A stretch of 64,000 nucleotides of DNA from Humulus lupulus (GCF_963169125.1 NC_084793.1:139478297-139542296); one strand, 5' to 3'; shown: positions 10,968 to 23,760, counted from the first letter of the stretch. The notes: generated by a model not told the origin, from the letters alone. Translations and numbers: made by a program.

Positions 10968-11421
10968 GACTCTGCATACCCTCCTGTTTGCAAGCTAAAG
11001 TGTGATGACCAGGAGGTTGTTGTGAGGAAACTAGACATGTGACACATCCTCTTCTATAAAAGTGATGCATTGAATTTCAACCTTCTATTGCTTCGGAGCT
11101 TACGGCTCAGGCTCGTAGGGAGAACCATCACCAGCGTTGAGCTTGTTTACATATCTTTTTTGGGTATTTATGCCTTATCCTACAAGATGTGGTCCCCCAG
11201 AAATGGTTACCGCATCCTCCCCATCTATCGGGGGAGGTCAATCATCTTCCCGTGCTCGGGAGTTGTTGTTCCGTTGGGCAGGTAGCGCAGACGCTGCCCT
11301 TTGTCCTATCGAGGCTTAATTAGGATTTTGGTTTCTCACATATTGTACGAAATATCCCACCGAGATCAAGCCTTCGATCTCGTCCTTCAGTTGTCAGCAT
11401 TCATCAGTGGTATGCCTGACG
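10968..11421 (-). pseudogene. Tat gag C-terminus to protease linker, right end cut by A1
   Basis: On the minus strand the broken frame contains 'HTTDECWQLKDEIEGLI' and 'VGYFVQYVRN', the usual sequence after the Tat Gag zinc-binding motif, then a low-complexity linker with several stops. At 11421 it is interrupted by element A1 and resumes at 26838. The two sides join through the duplicated TGACG. Confidence 0.75.
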
Positions 11422-13783
11422 TGTAAAGACCCAAATTTACTAATAAGGCTTAAGGGCCTTGATTAGTGTGCCGGGAAGGCATAACTAGATTATATGTGAT
11501 TTAATGATTAAAAGCATGTTATATGATTATTTGGATAATTGTGATGCATGACTATATGTATTAGTATGCATGTAGGCCCTGATTAGGTTAGAAGGGCATA
11601 TTCATAATTTTGGCCCGCTGAGGGCATAACTGTAAATAACTGTGATAAATTGTTGAGACCACATTATTATGCAGCTATGTTTGTAGCTTGTGACTCGAGG
11701 CGATCCTAGTGAGCGGTTTGGCGAAAAAGTCACGGCGGGGATTTATACCCGGCTCGGGGCGAGCCTGGGGGTATTTCTGGGAATTTAGGAAAAATATTGG
11801 TGTCTATTTTGACATTGAGAAATATAATTGGTGATTAGTTAGGTGTCGGGAAGTAAGCGGTAAATGTTAGAGACATTCGAGGAATTAGCGGGAATTGGGT
11901 GTAATGACTAAAATGTCCTTACGAGGCTTAAAATCTTAGTTTTAAATGGGAGGGCAAATTGGTCATTTGAGTTAAAATCAGGGATAAGTATTATAATGCT
12001 TTATGCCTTAGTGGGATGAGTAGAAAGTGGTAGAAGTCTAAAGAAAAGAAAACAAAAAGGAAAAGAAAAGAAGGGGAAAGCAGTGCATTATTTCCTTATG
12101 CAGTTTAGGATTTCTTCTTCTATCCTTGTGGTCTTTTGGAGCTAAAATTCAGAGGAGCTTTCAGCTAAGGCTTTGCACTTGAGACCTTGATCAAGTTTGA
12201 GAGTTCAGCAGGGGTTAGGCATCCAATTAAGGTAAGATTTTGAGGTTGTTATTCAGTTCTTGGTTTTGGTGTTGAATTGGTATTCTAAGCTGAGTTTCTG
12301 TGGGAATTCTAGGGAATAAAGCCTAAGGGTTTGAGGAGGTGAAGGCTAAGGAAGTTTGAAAGATAACCTAGGTTGAATTCATCCATCAAAGGTAAGAAAT
12401 CCTAGCTTTAAGTTCTGTGATTTTTGTGGTTCTGTTGAGTTTTTGAGCTTCAAACTCAGCCATGGTGATTTCTGTATTTTTGGGTGCATGTGATTGAATT
12501 TCTTATGATTGGGTCATTTGGGGTGAGTTGGAGATGTTGGTAGGCTTGCTTTGGGGTATGATTGAGGTTTGGTTGAGTTTTGGAAAGGTTTGGCTGGGGA
12601 AATTCGAAGGAAGAAAATCTGTGTTGAGCTATGATGTGACTACAGCGCTAGGCCCTGAAGTTTCAAAGCTTTTTGGCTCTGCTTGTAGCGCTATAGCGCT
12701 CTCCTTATGGCACTGCAGCGCTACCCTATTCCCAAAAGGGGATTTTTGGGTTATTTCTTAGGGTTTTTGCCTGGGGGCTCGGGGTTTGATACCACCATCC
12801 CGTTTGGTGGAATTAGGGCTTCCCGAGGGCTCACGATTGGTCCTGAGGCTAGGTTTTGGATTTGAATTTTTGTATGGTTCTAACTTATGACCGTGACTAG
12901 GTGTACGCTAGGTCTCGGACGGGGTCGTGCTTGAAGGTTGAATTGAACAAAACTATCATAATCTAAAGGTAAGAAAACTGCACCCGTTTATGTGTTTATG
13001 TTGGGACTAAGTGCTCCCTATATCTGTATGATGTCATACATGGTATTCTGCCATGGGACATGTGATAAACGGCCTAAGAGTGCCGTAAATAATACTTGCG
13101 CAATGGGCGCGGCTCGGCCACTGGTAGCTGAGGACAACTTAATATTCATTGAGCTCGGTTTAAGCGGGTCGGAGTCAGAGGGATAAATAGAGGGTGCGGC
13201 CTAGGGGCGTTGACCCTAGTTATCATATGTGAGTTGATTATTGATATGAAGTGATGTACTTGGTATGCTGAACACTTGATTAACGTGAATATTTGGAATG
13301 TTGAGTATATGATTATACTGGATGAGTTATCTGGTTGTGTGCTTGATGATTATGCTCTGTTATTGTGTTTTCTTGCTGGGCCTTGGCTCACGGGTGCTAC
13401 GTGGTGCAGGTAAAGGCAAGGGAAAAGTGGACCAAACCTGAGATGGAGAGCTTTGGGGCTGAATGTACATAGTCAGCTGATCGGCCGCCACGGCCGAGGA
13501 GTGGTACAGGACGAGAAAAGCCTAATTGTCTGTTTTTCCCTTAGAGTGGCTAGTAACTGTAGTTTTATCCAAAATTTTTGTAAAGTGTCTTTTAACGCTT
13601 CTACTTTTGGGATCCCATGTAAAAATGTTTGATTATAAGAAATGAAACTTTTGAGACCGAAATCTTTTAACCCTAGTTCAACTTTAGTTACTGTAACATG
13701 TCTCCAACTAAATAGCTTGATTAGCAAGTCTTGCACATTTGTAAACACATAGTGTAACGGTCTTGGCTATGCAGGGCGTTACT
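11422..13783 (+). repeat. A1 5' LTR (2362 bp)
   Basis: It opens TGTAAAGACCCAAATTTAC and ends GCGTTACT, the last base being T where the 3' LTR has A. By eye it pairs with 20555-26837 along its whole length once that copy's insertions are removed, with about a dozen differences in the first 170 bases. It contains AGCGCT motifs (12643, 12687-12700, 12717). Open frames such as those at 12528 and 12992 lack any protein signature and lie in LTR sequence. A TATA-like 'tattataat' lies near 11990. Confidence 0.93.
12643..12722. repeat. AGCGCT palindrome cluster in the A1 5' LTR
   Basis: AGCGCT occurs at 12643-12648 and 12717-12722, and the perfect 14-bp palindrome AGCGCTATAGCGCT is at 12687-12700. 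The 3' LTR equivalent (23761-23800) has an extra segment with another copy (GCGCTATAGCGC at 23785-23796) that is absent here. Confidence 0.8.
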
Positions 13784-13786
13784 ACT

Positions 13787-13797
13787 TGGTATCTGAG
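13787..13797 (+). other. A1 primer binding site (initiator Met tRNA type)
   Basis: TGGTATCTGAG lies 3 bp inside the 5' LTR end. It matches the common plant primer site TGGTATCAGAG, complementary to the 3' end of initiator methionine tRNA, with one change (A to T at the eighth base). Confidence 0.85.
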
Positions 13798-14183
13798 TGT
13801 CCTAGGTTTAAGGGTTCCTGAAGACTGGCTGGACATGTACATTCACCGCGAAAGACAAGCTCAACTTAGGGTTTGGTAATTGTGTATACATGATTATATG
13901 CTTAAATGATTAGGATGGAATATGACTGTTGATACTTGTTGGATTAATAGAGAGCATGAGATACTGATAGGGCCTGGCCCTTGACTGTTGCGTGATAATA
14001 TTGAGGTGTGCTTATTAGCATTGCTATGCATGTGAATGATTATATGGATGAATACTTGGATAAACTGTTATATCTTGATTGTTTGTGAATGCTTGGGTTC
14101 TAACGGTGGATCATGGAAGGATTATTACCTTGTCATCATAGTCTGGCTGTTGAGTCGTTGATTGCAGATTGACTTAGATAATT
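13798..14183 (+). other. A1 untranslated leader
   Basis: This lies between the primer site and the gag start. No open frame of note and no repeat is visible. Confidence 0.6.
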
Positions 14184-15300
14184 ATGCATCTAAGAAAATC
14201 TACGCGACTAGCCGGCACCAGGTCTGAGACTAGAGATGATGACCAGGGCCAGACCTCTCCACCAGTCCCTGAGAACTAGCAGCAACTTATGGCGGACATG
14301 GAAGCACGGCTATTGAGCCAGGATGAGTAGATTTTCATTCTGCAACAGCAGGCTCTATCAGGGAGTGCTGCCTCTATTGTGCCACCTGCAGTGGTACCAG
14401 TTGTATAGCCAGTAGAGGTTGGGAACAGATGGGAGCCATTGTATGAGCGGTTTAGGAAACAGCAGCCCCCGATCTTTGAGGGAGGACCTAATCCACTGAA
14501 GGTCGAATAGTGGATGACCATGATTACTACTATCCTGGATTTCATGAGGGTAGAGGGACATGACAGAGTAGCCAGTGCCACATATATACTAAGAGAGGAT
14601 GCCCGTATCTGGTGGGAAGTGGCATCACAGACTAGAGATGTTACTACATTCAGTTGGGAAGGATTCAAGGAATTATTCATCCAGAAGTACTATAATGTTG
14701 CCATCAGGGCAGCGAAAGTAAATGAGTTTGTGGGGTTGGTTCAGGGCAACATGACAGTCACATAATATGCCCTGAAGTTTGACAGACTTACAAAACTCGC
14801 ACCAGATCTTGTGCCTACTGATGCGGCTAGGCAAGACAAATTTATCAGAGGGCTTAATGCTATGATAGCCCGAGACGTGAGGATTACGACAGTTCCCGGG
14901 GGGACAACTTATGCCCAGGCTGTAGAGAAGGCTCTTACCGCTGAGGAAGCGGAGAATAAGATATGGAGAGAGAGTGCAGCAAGGCGGGAGGGTCGTAGGG
15001 CGGTGCCTCCATATTCTAGTTCTAGTAGGGGCAGAGGCCCCAGTGATCTGAAGAGAAAGACCCCTGATGCTTCGACCGCCCCTGGTCCTGATATGAGAGG
15101 TCGAGGTACTCAGGGTGGCCGTTAGGGAGGTCCTAAGTGCACGAGGTGTAGAAGACGCCATCCGGGAAAGTGTCGGGCTAAGGCCTGTTATGTGTCCGGG
15201 GTGGTAGGACACCTCAAGAAAGATTGCCCAATAGTGAAGAAGGGAGATGCAGGGAAGTTGGACAGCTTGACTCCAGCTCGAGTGTTAACCGTGATGCAGG
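14184..15300 (+). pseudogene. A1 Gag (capsid and zinc-knuckle region), several stops
   Basis: The start chosen is ATG at 14184, opening 'MHLRKSTRLAGTRSETRDDD'. Gag core motifs follow: 'NRWEPLYERFRKQQPPIFEG', 'DFMRVEGHDRVASATYIL', 'DARIWWEVASQTRD' and 'FKELFIQKYYN'. The C-terminal region has a basic linker and a knuckle 'CYVSGVVGHLKKDCP', in which the second Cys of the expected CCHC is Ser. In-frame stops occur near 14277, 14328, 14407, 14508, 14763 and 15123. Gag would form the particle that packages element RNA. This copy cannot make it without extensive readthrough. Confidence 0.88.
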
Positions 15301-15776
15301 CGAAGGCCGAGGCTAGTCCCTCAGTAGTGACAGGTCAGCTTTCTAGCGCTGGCTCTCCTATTACTATATTGATTGACTCAGTTGCTACACATTCGTTTGT
15401 TTCTAGTAAGGTAATTGATAGACTGTGTAGACCTAGTGAGTATTATACTTCGGGATTTGGGACTATTTTGCCTACAGGAGAACTGGTAGTTTCTAGGAGG
15501 TGGATTAGAGCACTGCCAGTGATGGTTGATGGTAGGGAATTGTCAGTAGACTTGATTGAGTTGAGTATGGAGGACTTTGATATGATTTTAGGTATAGATT
15601 GGCTGGTTAGATATGGAGCTACTATTGATTGCAGGAAGAGGATGGTGACCTTTGAGCCGGAGGGCGATGATCCCTTTGTTTTTTTAGGATCGGTGCATGG
15701 ACCCCGTATACCCAGGATTTTAGCGTTGAGAGCTAGGGACCTATTATAGGGAGGATGTATAGGTTTCCTAGCTAGT
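15301..15776 (+). pseudogene. A1 aspartic protease
   Basis: The motif 'ITILIDSVATHSFVSSKVID' has Val where the invariant Gly of DSGAT should be, which is expected to abolish activity. Further protease landmarks are 'DLIELSMEDFDMILGIDWL' and '[18 protein letters not shown]'. The frame runs from about 15192 and stops at 15747. Confidence 0.87.
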
Positions 15777-16700
15777 GTGGTGGATACCACTAGGGTTTCG
15801 CCAACAAGACCAGAGGAGACCAGGATGGTGTGCGAGTTCTTGGATGTGTTTCCTAAGGACTTACCTGGGTTGTCACCGTGTAGGGAGATTCAGTTAATTA
15901 TTGAGTTGGTGGCAGGGACAGAGCCAGTGTCAAGGGCACCATATAGAATGGCACTAGCAGAACTGAAGGAATTGAAGATACAGTTGCAGGAGCTTCTGGA
16001 TTTGGGGTTCATCAGGCCTAGTTACTCACCATGGGGTGCTCCAGTTTTGTTTATGAAAAAGAAGGACAGGACTCTGAGAATGTGTATAGACTACTGGGAA
16101 TTGAACAAGTTAACTATCAAGAATAAGTATCCTCTACCAAGGATTGACGACTTGTTCGATCAGTTGCAGGGTAAGATGGTGTTCTCGAAGATTGACTTTC
16201 GATCTGGTTATCACCAGCTTAGGATCAAGGATGAGGACATACCGAAGATGACCTTTCGAATGAGGTATGGGCACTATGAGTTTCTGGTCATGTCATTTGG
16301 TTTGACCAATGGCCCAGCAACCTTTATGGACTTTTCAAGGACTTTTTGGATCACTTCGTTATTGTCTTAATCGATGACATCTTGGTGTACTCCAGTTCAG
16401 AGGCAGAGCACGAGATTCATCTTCGACAGGTTTTGCAGAGGTTGAGGGAGCATCAGTTGTACGCCAAGTTTCAGAAATGTGAATTTTTGTTACTAGAAGT
16501 GACATTCCTTGGACATATTGTTGGTGCAGATGGGATTAAGGTGGATCCATCTAAGGTGGAGGTAGTTAGAGATTGGCCGAGGCCAAGGAACGCCTCGGAG
16601 ATACAAAGTTTTCTTGGTCTAGCAGGCTACTACAGACGGTTTGTGGAAGGCTTGTCGAAGATAGTGGCACCAATGACAGAATTGACATGGAAGAATTTGA
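15777..16700 (+). pseudogene. A1 reverse transcriptase, one deletion and frameshift
   Basis: Frame 15777-16370 gives '[20 protein letters not shown]', '[20 protein letters not shown]', '[20 protein letters not shown]' and '[15 protein letters not shown]'. Near 16330 about ten bases of the conserved 'FMDLMNRVF' codons are missing. The palm continues in another frame (16346-17032) with the catalytic '[11 protein letters not shown]' (xDD intact) and '[19 protein letters not shown]'. Sequence similarity to A2 is clear throughout. Confidence 0.9.
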
Positions 16701-17160
16701 AGTTTATCTGGTCAGACAAGTGTGAGAACAGTTTCCAAGAGTTGAAGCGACGACTTATTACCGCGCCTGTGTTGAGTCTTCCTTCGGGGGAAGGGAAGTT
16801 TGTTGTCTACTGTTATGCGTTGAGGTTGGGTTTAGGCTGTGTGTTGATGCAGAACGAGAAGGTCATAGCTTATGCGTCACGACAGCTGAAGGAGTATGAG
16901 CAGCGGTATCCTACCCATGACTTGGAGTTAGCAGTGGTGGTATTCGTACTGAAGGTTTGGTGGCATTACCTATATGGGGAGAAGTGCGAGATATACACCG
17001 ATCACAAGAGCTTGAAGTACTTCTTCAAATAGAAGGAGTTGAACATGAGGCAGTGATGTTGGCTAGAGTTGGTGAAAGACTATGACTGTGTTATTCTTTA
17101 CCATCCAGGGAAAGCCAATGTAGTGGCAGACGCATTGAGTCGGAGAGGCCCAGGTCAGTT
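16701..17160 (+). pseudogene. A1 RNase H
   Basis: Motifs are '[20 protein letters not shown]', '[20 protein letters not shown]', '[20 protein letters not shown]' and '[14 protein letters not shown]'. The first catalytic Asp ('YCDAS' in A2) is Tyr here. Stops occur at 17030 and 17055. The '[17 protein letters not shown]' signature closes the domain. It would degrade RNA in RNA-DNA hybrids during reverse transcription. Confidence 0.88.
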
Positions 17161-18300
17161 GTATATCTCCATCCAGGTCTCGAGAGAGTTAGCTGATGAG
17201 ATGGTCAGAGCAGGGATAGAATTGGTGGTAGGCCGATTAGACAATATTACTCTGCAGTCGACCCTGCTAGAGCGGATTAAAGAAGGGCAATTGGTAGACG
17301 CTTAGTTACAAGAGGTTAGAGAGAATGTCTTAGTGGGAGTAGCTAAGGACTATTCTATTTCTGAGATTGGTTTGCTTCGGTATAAGGGACAGATTTGTGT
17401 TCCAGATGATGAAGGGATTCGACGAGAGATATTGGATGAGTCACATACGACACCGTACTCACTTCATCCGGGTACCACAAAGATGTACCAGGATCTACGG
17501 ACGATATATTGGTGGCCTGGGATGAAGAAGGACATGGTGGAGTACGTAGCTAGATGTTTAACCTGTCTGCCGGTGAAGGCTGAGCATCAGCGACCAGCAG
17601 GGTTGCTTCAGCCTTGGGGTATCCTTGAGTGGAAATGGGAGGATGTTACGATGGATTTTGTGGGAGGTTTACCCAAAACAGTATGGCTTCATGACTCGGT
17701 GTGGGTGGTAGTGGATAGGTACACCAAGTCAGCCCATTTCCTTCTAGTAAGGTCGACATATACTGTGGATCAGTATGCTGAGTTGTATGTGAGGGAGATC
17801 GTACGTCTTCATGGGGTTCCTAAGTCAATAGTGTCAGACTGGGATCCTATTTTTACCTCCAAGTTTTGGGTAGTTTGCAGAAAGCTATGGGGACTCAGTT
17901 GAAGTTCAGCACAACCTTTCATCCTCAGAATGATGGATAGTCTGAGAGGACGATTCAGGTGTTGGAGGATATGCTCAGAGCATGTGTGATTGACTTTGAA
18001 GGGTCATGGAGTAAGTATCTCCCATTGATTGAATTTTCATATAACAATAGTTACCAATCCACGATTGGAGTGGCTCCCTACGAGATGTTATATGGGAGGA
18101 AGTGTAGATCACCCATTCATTGGGATAAGGTGGGTGAGAGGAAGTATTGGGGGCCAGATATGGTTCAAAGGTCAAATGAAGCTATTGAGAAGATCTGAGC
18201 TAGGATGATCACTTCACAGAGCAAACAGAAGAGCTACGCTGATCCCAAGCGTAGACACGTGGAGTTTCAGGTTGGGGACCACGTATTTCTCTGAGTTTCA
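17161..18300 (+). pseudogene. A1 integrase (zinc-binding and core), frameshifts
   Basis: The zinc-binding region is 'SLHPGTTKMYQDLRTIYWWP' and 'CLTCLPVKAEHQRP', with 'CQQVK' expected after the first Cys pair. The core has 'WEDVTMDFVGGLP' (first Asp) and 'SIVSDWDPIFTSKFW' (second Asp; A2 has SDRDPTF). A single-base shift follows near 17870. The Glu segment 'SERTIQVLEDMLRACVIDF' lies after a stop at 17938. The core ends with 'PYEMLYGRKCRSPIHWD'. Confidence 0.88.
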
Positions 18301-18572
18301 CCATTGCGAGGGGTGAGGAGGTTCGGAAAGAAGGGCAAGCTAAGCCTGTAGGTTCATCGGACCTTTTGAGATCCTAGAAAGGATTGGTCAGGTGGCATAC
18401 CGGTTAGCCTTGCCACCATTGTTGTCAGGAGTCCATGACGTATTCCATGTTTCTATGCTCCGGAAGTACGTCTCAGATATGACACATGTGTTGAGGTATG
18501 AAGACTTGGGATTGCAGACGGATCTAGCCTATGAGGAGCAACTGGTTTAGATCTTGGATCGGAAGGACAAAG
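18301..18572 (+). pseudogene. A1 integrase C-terminus and first half of the chromodomain-like tail
   Basis: Decayed frames carry 'RRFGKKGK', '[19 protein letters not shown]', '[17 protein letters not shown]' and 'ILDRKDKV'. The tail is interrupted after 18572 by a solo LTR and resumes at 20395. The layout matches the Tekay-type chromovirus end, where a chromodomain-like module follows the core. Confidence 0.8.
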
Positions 18573-20394
18573 TGTTGGAAAAACTCATTGCATGATCTTT
18601 ATTTATTTACATGCAATTTACATATTATCAAACAAACATGCAAATTCCTAGAACATGCTCCTATGAAATTGATACAAATACAAAGTAAAGTAAAAACTTA
18701 CATTATGCAGCGGAACTGGAACAACTCCATCCTTCAATCTCTCTAACCCTTGATTCCTTTATGTAGCAGAGTATTATCAAGAGATTGAACAAGATCAGCA
18801 ACACAGTATTCTTCACCAAGCCTTTGATAACCTAGAACTAGTGTGGGTTGGTTCTCAACACATGAGATAGAGATCTAGAAAAGAAGAAGAGATTGTGGCT
18901 AAGAAAGGATTAGAGTGTCTAGGTTTTCACTTACCCAAATCAAGTGAGACTGACTTGCTTCCTTATGAAAACCCTAGATATCATATTCCTTATATAGGGA
19001 ACTTAATGGGATTTATTTAAATTTAAATTAATTAAAAATAATAAACAAAAATAAAAGCCTTGGGCTGCCATAAATGGACTTGGGCTCAATCTCTTTGTTT
19101 TGAATTTAAATCCCAACTGGGCCTAACTTCAAAACCTTTTGTTTATTTATTTTTAATTAATTGATTAAATCTTTATTCAAATTAACTAATTATAATTTGA
19201 AACTTGATTTAATATTATTTATTTATATTGATACCAATTTACCAATATTAATAAATTTACCCAAAGATTCTCTTTTATTCTCTAAATCTCATATCTATGT
19301 AAATTTTCCAAAATTGACCTAGTCAAATTTAAAAAATCCTAATTGATAATTAAATCAATTAATTGAGACATTCTAGATGATTTACTCAAAGATGATGCGG
19401 GGACCATGGATCCATGAAATCAAGCTCCAACAAGTTACCGTGAATTTATTTACGAATAATTTCACTACCTTATTAATTCCTCGTGACTCCACTATAGACT
19501 CGGAATTGAACTGTTGAATTAATAGAATGTATTTTCAAAACCATAAATACGTTATCCATTGTTATAACCATTACAATCAGTCAATCCTCTATCAATGACT
19601 TACTAACGAGATGGGTGCAAATTACCATTTTACCCCTCATCAGTATTTTATCCTTAACTCCCACTAAGTTCCTTATAAATGATATTTCTGTGAACTTAAT
19701 CACAGAAATGAGATCTCAATCATTTAACCTTTTGAACAAAGCAATTAAGGAAATCATCTTTTCACTTCTCATACAGAAGTTATAGATTTCGTAACTATGA
19801 ATAATACTCCCACTCAATTACACTAATAAATCTCCAAGATGTAAGTATGGGCTAGACCGTAGGGTAAGCTGGTAACGAAAAAGTCAAAAGATTTAAATAA
19901 TATAATTAGTAGAATATTATCACTCAGAATTAAGATCGACATAACATATGGTCAACGTTGTGACATTGATTAGATTTGATAACAACGATACTTATTTATC
20001 AATCAATAATCAATATCGGTCCTAGTCCGATGTAACTAAATACATCTGATCTTATCTACTTGGTCAATGCCTTGGACAAGACATCACACCCTGAATGTGT
20101 AAGTAGATCATATCGTAGATTGCCTAATCAGTGAAAATCCAATGCACTGATCTAATCATAAGACTCGTTCTTTTGAACATATAATTACAACTACAATCCA
20201 CTGTGACCTAGTCACTATAATTGTAACTATCCATATGTTCGGGATTTTATAAATGTTTGTATTATTTCAATAATCATGTAATAAAACAAGCAAGCAACAC
20301 GGTTGTCAAACTAAATGATTTTTACTACTTTTATTGATAATATGAAATCGTGCTACATGTCCGACATGGTTTTATAAAGGCATAAAACCCAACA
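18573..20394 (-). mobile_element. Solo LTR, Ty1/copia-like family C, minus orientation, TSD CAAAG
   Basis: In plus coordinates it begins TGTTGGAAAAA and ends AAACCCAACA, flanked by CAAAG (18568-18572, 20395-20399). Length is 1822 bp. It is the inverse of the copy at 44278-46130. Orientation comes from the TATA box, 'ctatataagg' read on the minus strand at about 18990. The TGTTG...CAACA ends and 1.8 kb length suit a copia-type LTR, but no coding part ties it to a lineage. It splits the A1 chromodomain-like tail. Confidence 0.92.
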
Positions 20395-20540
20395 CAAAGT
20401 GCTATGGAATAAGCCGATTCCTCTTGTTAAAGTGTTGTGGAGGAATAGTAGGGTCGAGGAGGCGACCTAGGAGCTTGAGACAGCGATGCGGGATCAGTAT
20501 CCCGAATTATTCAGGTAAATTTTGAGGACGAAATTCTCAT
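20395..20540 (+). pseudogene. A1 pol C-terminus, second half, with stop
   Basis: The frame resumes exactly after the duplicated CAAAG with 'KPIPLVKVLWRNSRVEEAT', then a stop at 20468-20470 before 'ELETAMRDQYPELFR', which ends in a stop at 20517-20519. The 'VKVLWRN..VEEATWELE' pattern is the chromodomain-like motif at the end of chromovirus integrases, thought to steer integration to heterochromatin. Confidence 0.82.
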
Positions 20541-20554
20541 TAGGAGGGGATAGT
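20541..20554 (+). other. A1 polypurine tract
   Basis: TAGGAGGGGATAGT lies directly before the 3' LTR. It is the usual plus-strand DNA primer position. The inverse of the same tract lies next to the A2 3' LTR at about 53996-54011. Confidence 0.85.
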
Positions 20555-21599
20555 TGTAACGACCCAAATTTACTAATAAGGCTTAAGGGCCTTGATTAGT
20601 GTGCTGGAAGGGCATAACTGGATTATATGTGATTTAATGATTAAAAGCATGTTATATGATGATTTGGATATCTGTGATGCATGTTTATGTGTATTAGTAT
20701 GCATGTAGGCCCTAATTAGGTTAGAAGGGCATATTTGTAATTTTGGCCCGCTGAGGGCGTAACTGTAAATAACTGTGATAAATTGTTGAGAGCACATTAT
20801 TATATGGATATGTTTGTAGCTTGTGACTCGAGGCGATCCTAGTGAGCAGTTTGGCAAAAAAGTAACGGCGGTGATTTATACCTGGCTCGGGGCGAGCCTG
20901 GGGGTATTTCTGGGAATTTAGGAAAAATACTTTTGTCTATTTAGACATTGAGAAACATAATTGGTGATTAGTTAGGTGTCGGGAAGTAAGCGGTAAATGT
21001 TAGAGACATTCGAGGAATTAGCGGGAATTGGTTGTAATGACGAAAATGTCCTTAGGAGGCTTAAAAACTTAGTTTTAAATGGGAGGGCAAATTGGTCATT
21101 TGAGTTAAAATCAGGGATAAGTATTATAATGCTTTATGCCTTAGTGGGATGTGTAAAAAGTGGTAAAAGTCTGAACCAAAGAAAAGAAAAAGGAAAAGAA
21201 AAGAAGGAGAAAAGAAAGAAGGGGAAAGCAGGGCATTATTTCCTTATGCAGTTTGGGATTTCTTCTTCTTTCCTTGTGGTTTTTTGGAGCTAAAATTCAG
21301 AGGAGCTTTCGGCTAAGGCTTTGCACTTGAGACCTTGATCAAGTTTAGGAGTTCAGCAGGGGTTAGGCATCCAATTAAGGTAAGATTTTGAGATTGTTAC
21401 TCAGTTCTTGGTTTTGGTGTTGAATTTGTTTTCTAAGCAAAGTTTATGTGGGAGTTCTAGGGAACTAAGCCTAAGGGTTTGAGAAGGTGAAGGCTAAGGG
21501 AGTTTGGAAGATAACCTAGGTTGAATTCATCCATCAAAGGTAAGAAATCCTAACTTTAAGTTCTGTGATTTATGTGGTTCTGTTGAGTTTTTGAGCTTC

Positions 21600-23576
21600 T
21601 GATAACTCTATAAAATAGAGTTATTTGACCACTTTTAATATGCTAATTGTTGCTTAATTCTTGAGTTTTTAATTGATTTATTAAGTTTTTAAGTAATTTT
21701 GAATTTAGTAGTCTTATCATGATTTTGTATACTTTTGTGTGTTTTTATAAGTATTTTGTTGTAAAATGTTGTAGTTAATTATTTGAATAATTATTGTTAA
21801 GATAGTGGTAAAAAATGTTGTATTATTGAGCTTAATTGTTAAATATAAATTAAGTTATAATTAATATTTTCAAAGAATTAAATTGATTTATTTTATAGTT
21901 GAAAATATTTTATTATGATTTATTTTATAAGGAATTTATGGTATTTTTGGGCTTTAAAAAGTAAGGAAAAGAAGAAATAAAAGTGGTATTTCTGCAATCA
22001 AACCCAAGTTTCCGGCCTTTGGCCCACGCCAGGCCCAGGCCCAGGCCCATTCCAAGACCTTGTCTCCTAGCTGGTTTCTCTCCATTCAATAGCATCAAGT
22101 TTCCCTCATCAACAAGAATGCCACTCACGTTTAGCACCTCACGCCTGAAGCTCCAGCTGCATCACATATGCACACCAACGCCACCTGTCCAACTATTTCA
22201 TCAACATATAGCATTATCAACCAGCGCCTCTTCCTTCAGCAATTCATCAAAGCTCCTTCACGCATGCCAGGCCCAATGCCAGCATGCCAGGCCCAATGCC
22301 AGAGTCTTCTTCTCCCATCAGCTTCAATAGCCCATTTCGGCCCAGCCTAGACCAAGCACCAAACAACCACCAAAAAGACCCAAAAATCACATTTTCATTC
22401 CCAATATTTTTCACTCAAATATCAATTCACTTTTCCCTATTTTTCTTACCTAAATAAACATTCCTAATTTATTTTTTTTACCCTAGCTTTTCACTAATCT
22501 TTTACCCAACCAAACATTTCATCTTTCCAATACTCTTACACTTACTCTATTTATCTTACCACTTCCCAACACAATTAAATTAATCAATTTATTTATTTTA
22601 ATTTGATTAATTTAATTTCCATATTTTGCCTATAAATAGAGTATTGTAAGACCATTTGGGGAGCTCTTCTTCTTCATCTTTTCAACATCTTCTACACATA
22701 TTTTTCTCTCTTCTCTTCACTATTTTCTCTACCATTTTCATCTTTTGAAGAGCATGTCAAGTATGTTATTTTGTAATTTTTATCTAGTTATGAGCTTCTA
22801 ATCTTTTTCAAAGGTTATTAAGATGATGATGAAGCAAAATGTAACTAGATAGTATTTTTTTGTTGTATGTTGATTTCCCATTTATACAACATTGTTTATG
22901 GATTTTTCTATCAAAGATATGCATTTTTCATCTATTATTGAGTGTTAAAGCATATTACACTTAGTTCTTCATTATGCAAAAATATGATATTCTTTGATTA
23001 AATGTTTTTCATTAAATTGTTCACATCTAATTCTTAGAGTATAAGTATCATATTTTGCCTAAACATAATCTCTTTGATTTTTTGTAGTTCCATTAGGTTG
23101 TAACACAACTAATGCTTAGAAATTATATCTTATATAAGTGAAGAAAAATCCTACCTTTTTGAAAGAGTAACTTGTGCTTGAATAAGAAAATATATTTTGA
23201 AAAAAAGTATAGTGTGATTTATTTCAACTATATCTAAACTTGGGAATCAATATACTTATAAATACTATTGAACTTGCATTTTGTGGATTCTAACATCTTA
23301 ATAATCTTATTTTACTTATCTCATTTGAAAACCATTTTTCTATTTAATCATTAATCTTTTTATTACTTGTCCTTTATTTTTCTAAAACAAAATCTCATCA
23401 AATATTTGGAACTAGGTTAGAATATTCTTGCTTTGTTTGAAATAGTTTCTTTTGATGTTAGTCAACTCCCATGGGTTCGACCTCGTACTTACATGAACAT
23501 TATATTCCGAAACGATTCATGCACTTGCGAGTTTAATTTTTAAAACACCCTCTTTTGGGATCAACAGCTTCAAACT
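21600..23576 (+). mobile_element. Solo LTR, Athila-like gypsy family, TSD GCTTC
   Basis: It begins TGATAACTCTATAAAATAGA and ends TTTTGGGATCAACA, flanked by GCTTC (21595-21599, 23577-23581). Length is 1977 bp. A TATA box 'cctataaatagag' lies at about 22629, supporting plus orientation. The 3' end 'gtcaactcccatgggttcga' with 'cacttgcgagttt' recalls Athila-type LTR ends; that lineage is an inference. Open frames at 21983-22350 are GC-rich LTR sequence without protein signatures. Confidence 0.9.
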
Positions 23577-23760
23577 CAGCCATGGTGATTTCTGTATTTT
23601 TGGGTGCATGTGATTGAATTTCTTATGATTGGGTCATTTGGGGAGAGTTGGAGATGTTGGTAGGCTTGCTTTGGGGTATGATTTAGGTTTGGTTGAGTTT
23701 TGGAAAGGTTTGGCTGGGGAAATTCGAAGGAAGAAAATTTGTGTTGAGCTATGCTGTGAC

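Noticed and set aside
12528..13186. Open frames of 60-77 codons in the A1 5' LTR as possible genes
   Set aside because: They lie in LTR sequence, carry no protein motif, and the 3' LTR copy changes the frame.
13787..13797. tRNA-like sequence next to the LTR as a tRNA gene
   Set aside because: Only the 11 bases of a primer binding site match. There is no cloverleaf sequence. The same holds for 60137-60148.
22021..22350. Pro/Ala-rich frames in the Athila-like LTR as a secreted or structural protein
   Set aside because: They are inside a solo LTR with a confirmed target duplication; the repeated 'caggcccaggccc' makes a biased composition without a domain.
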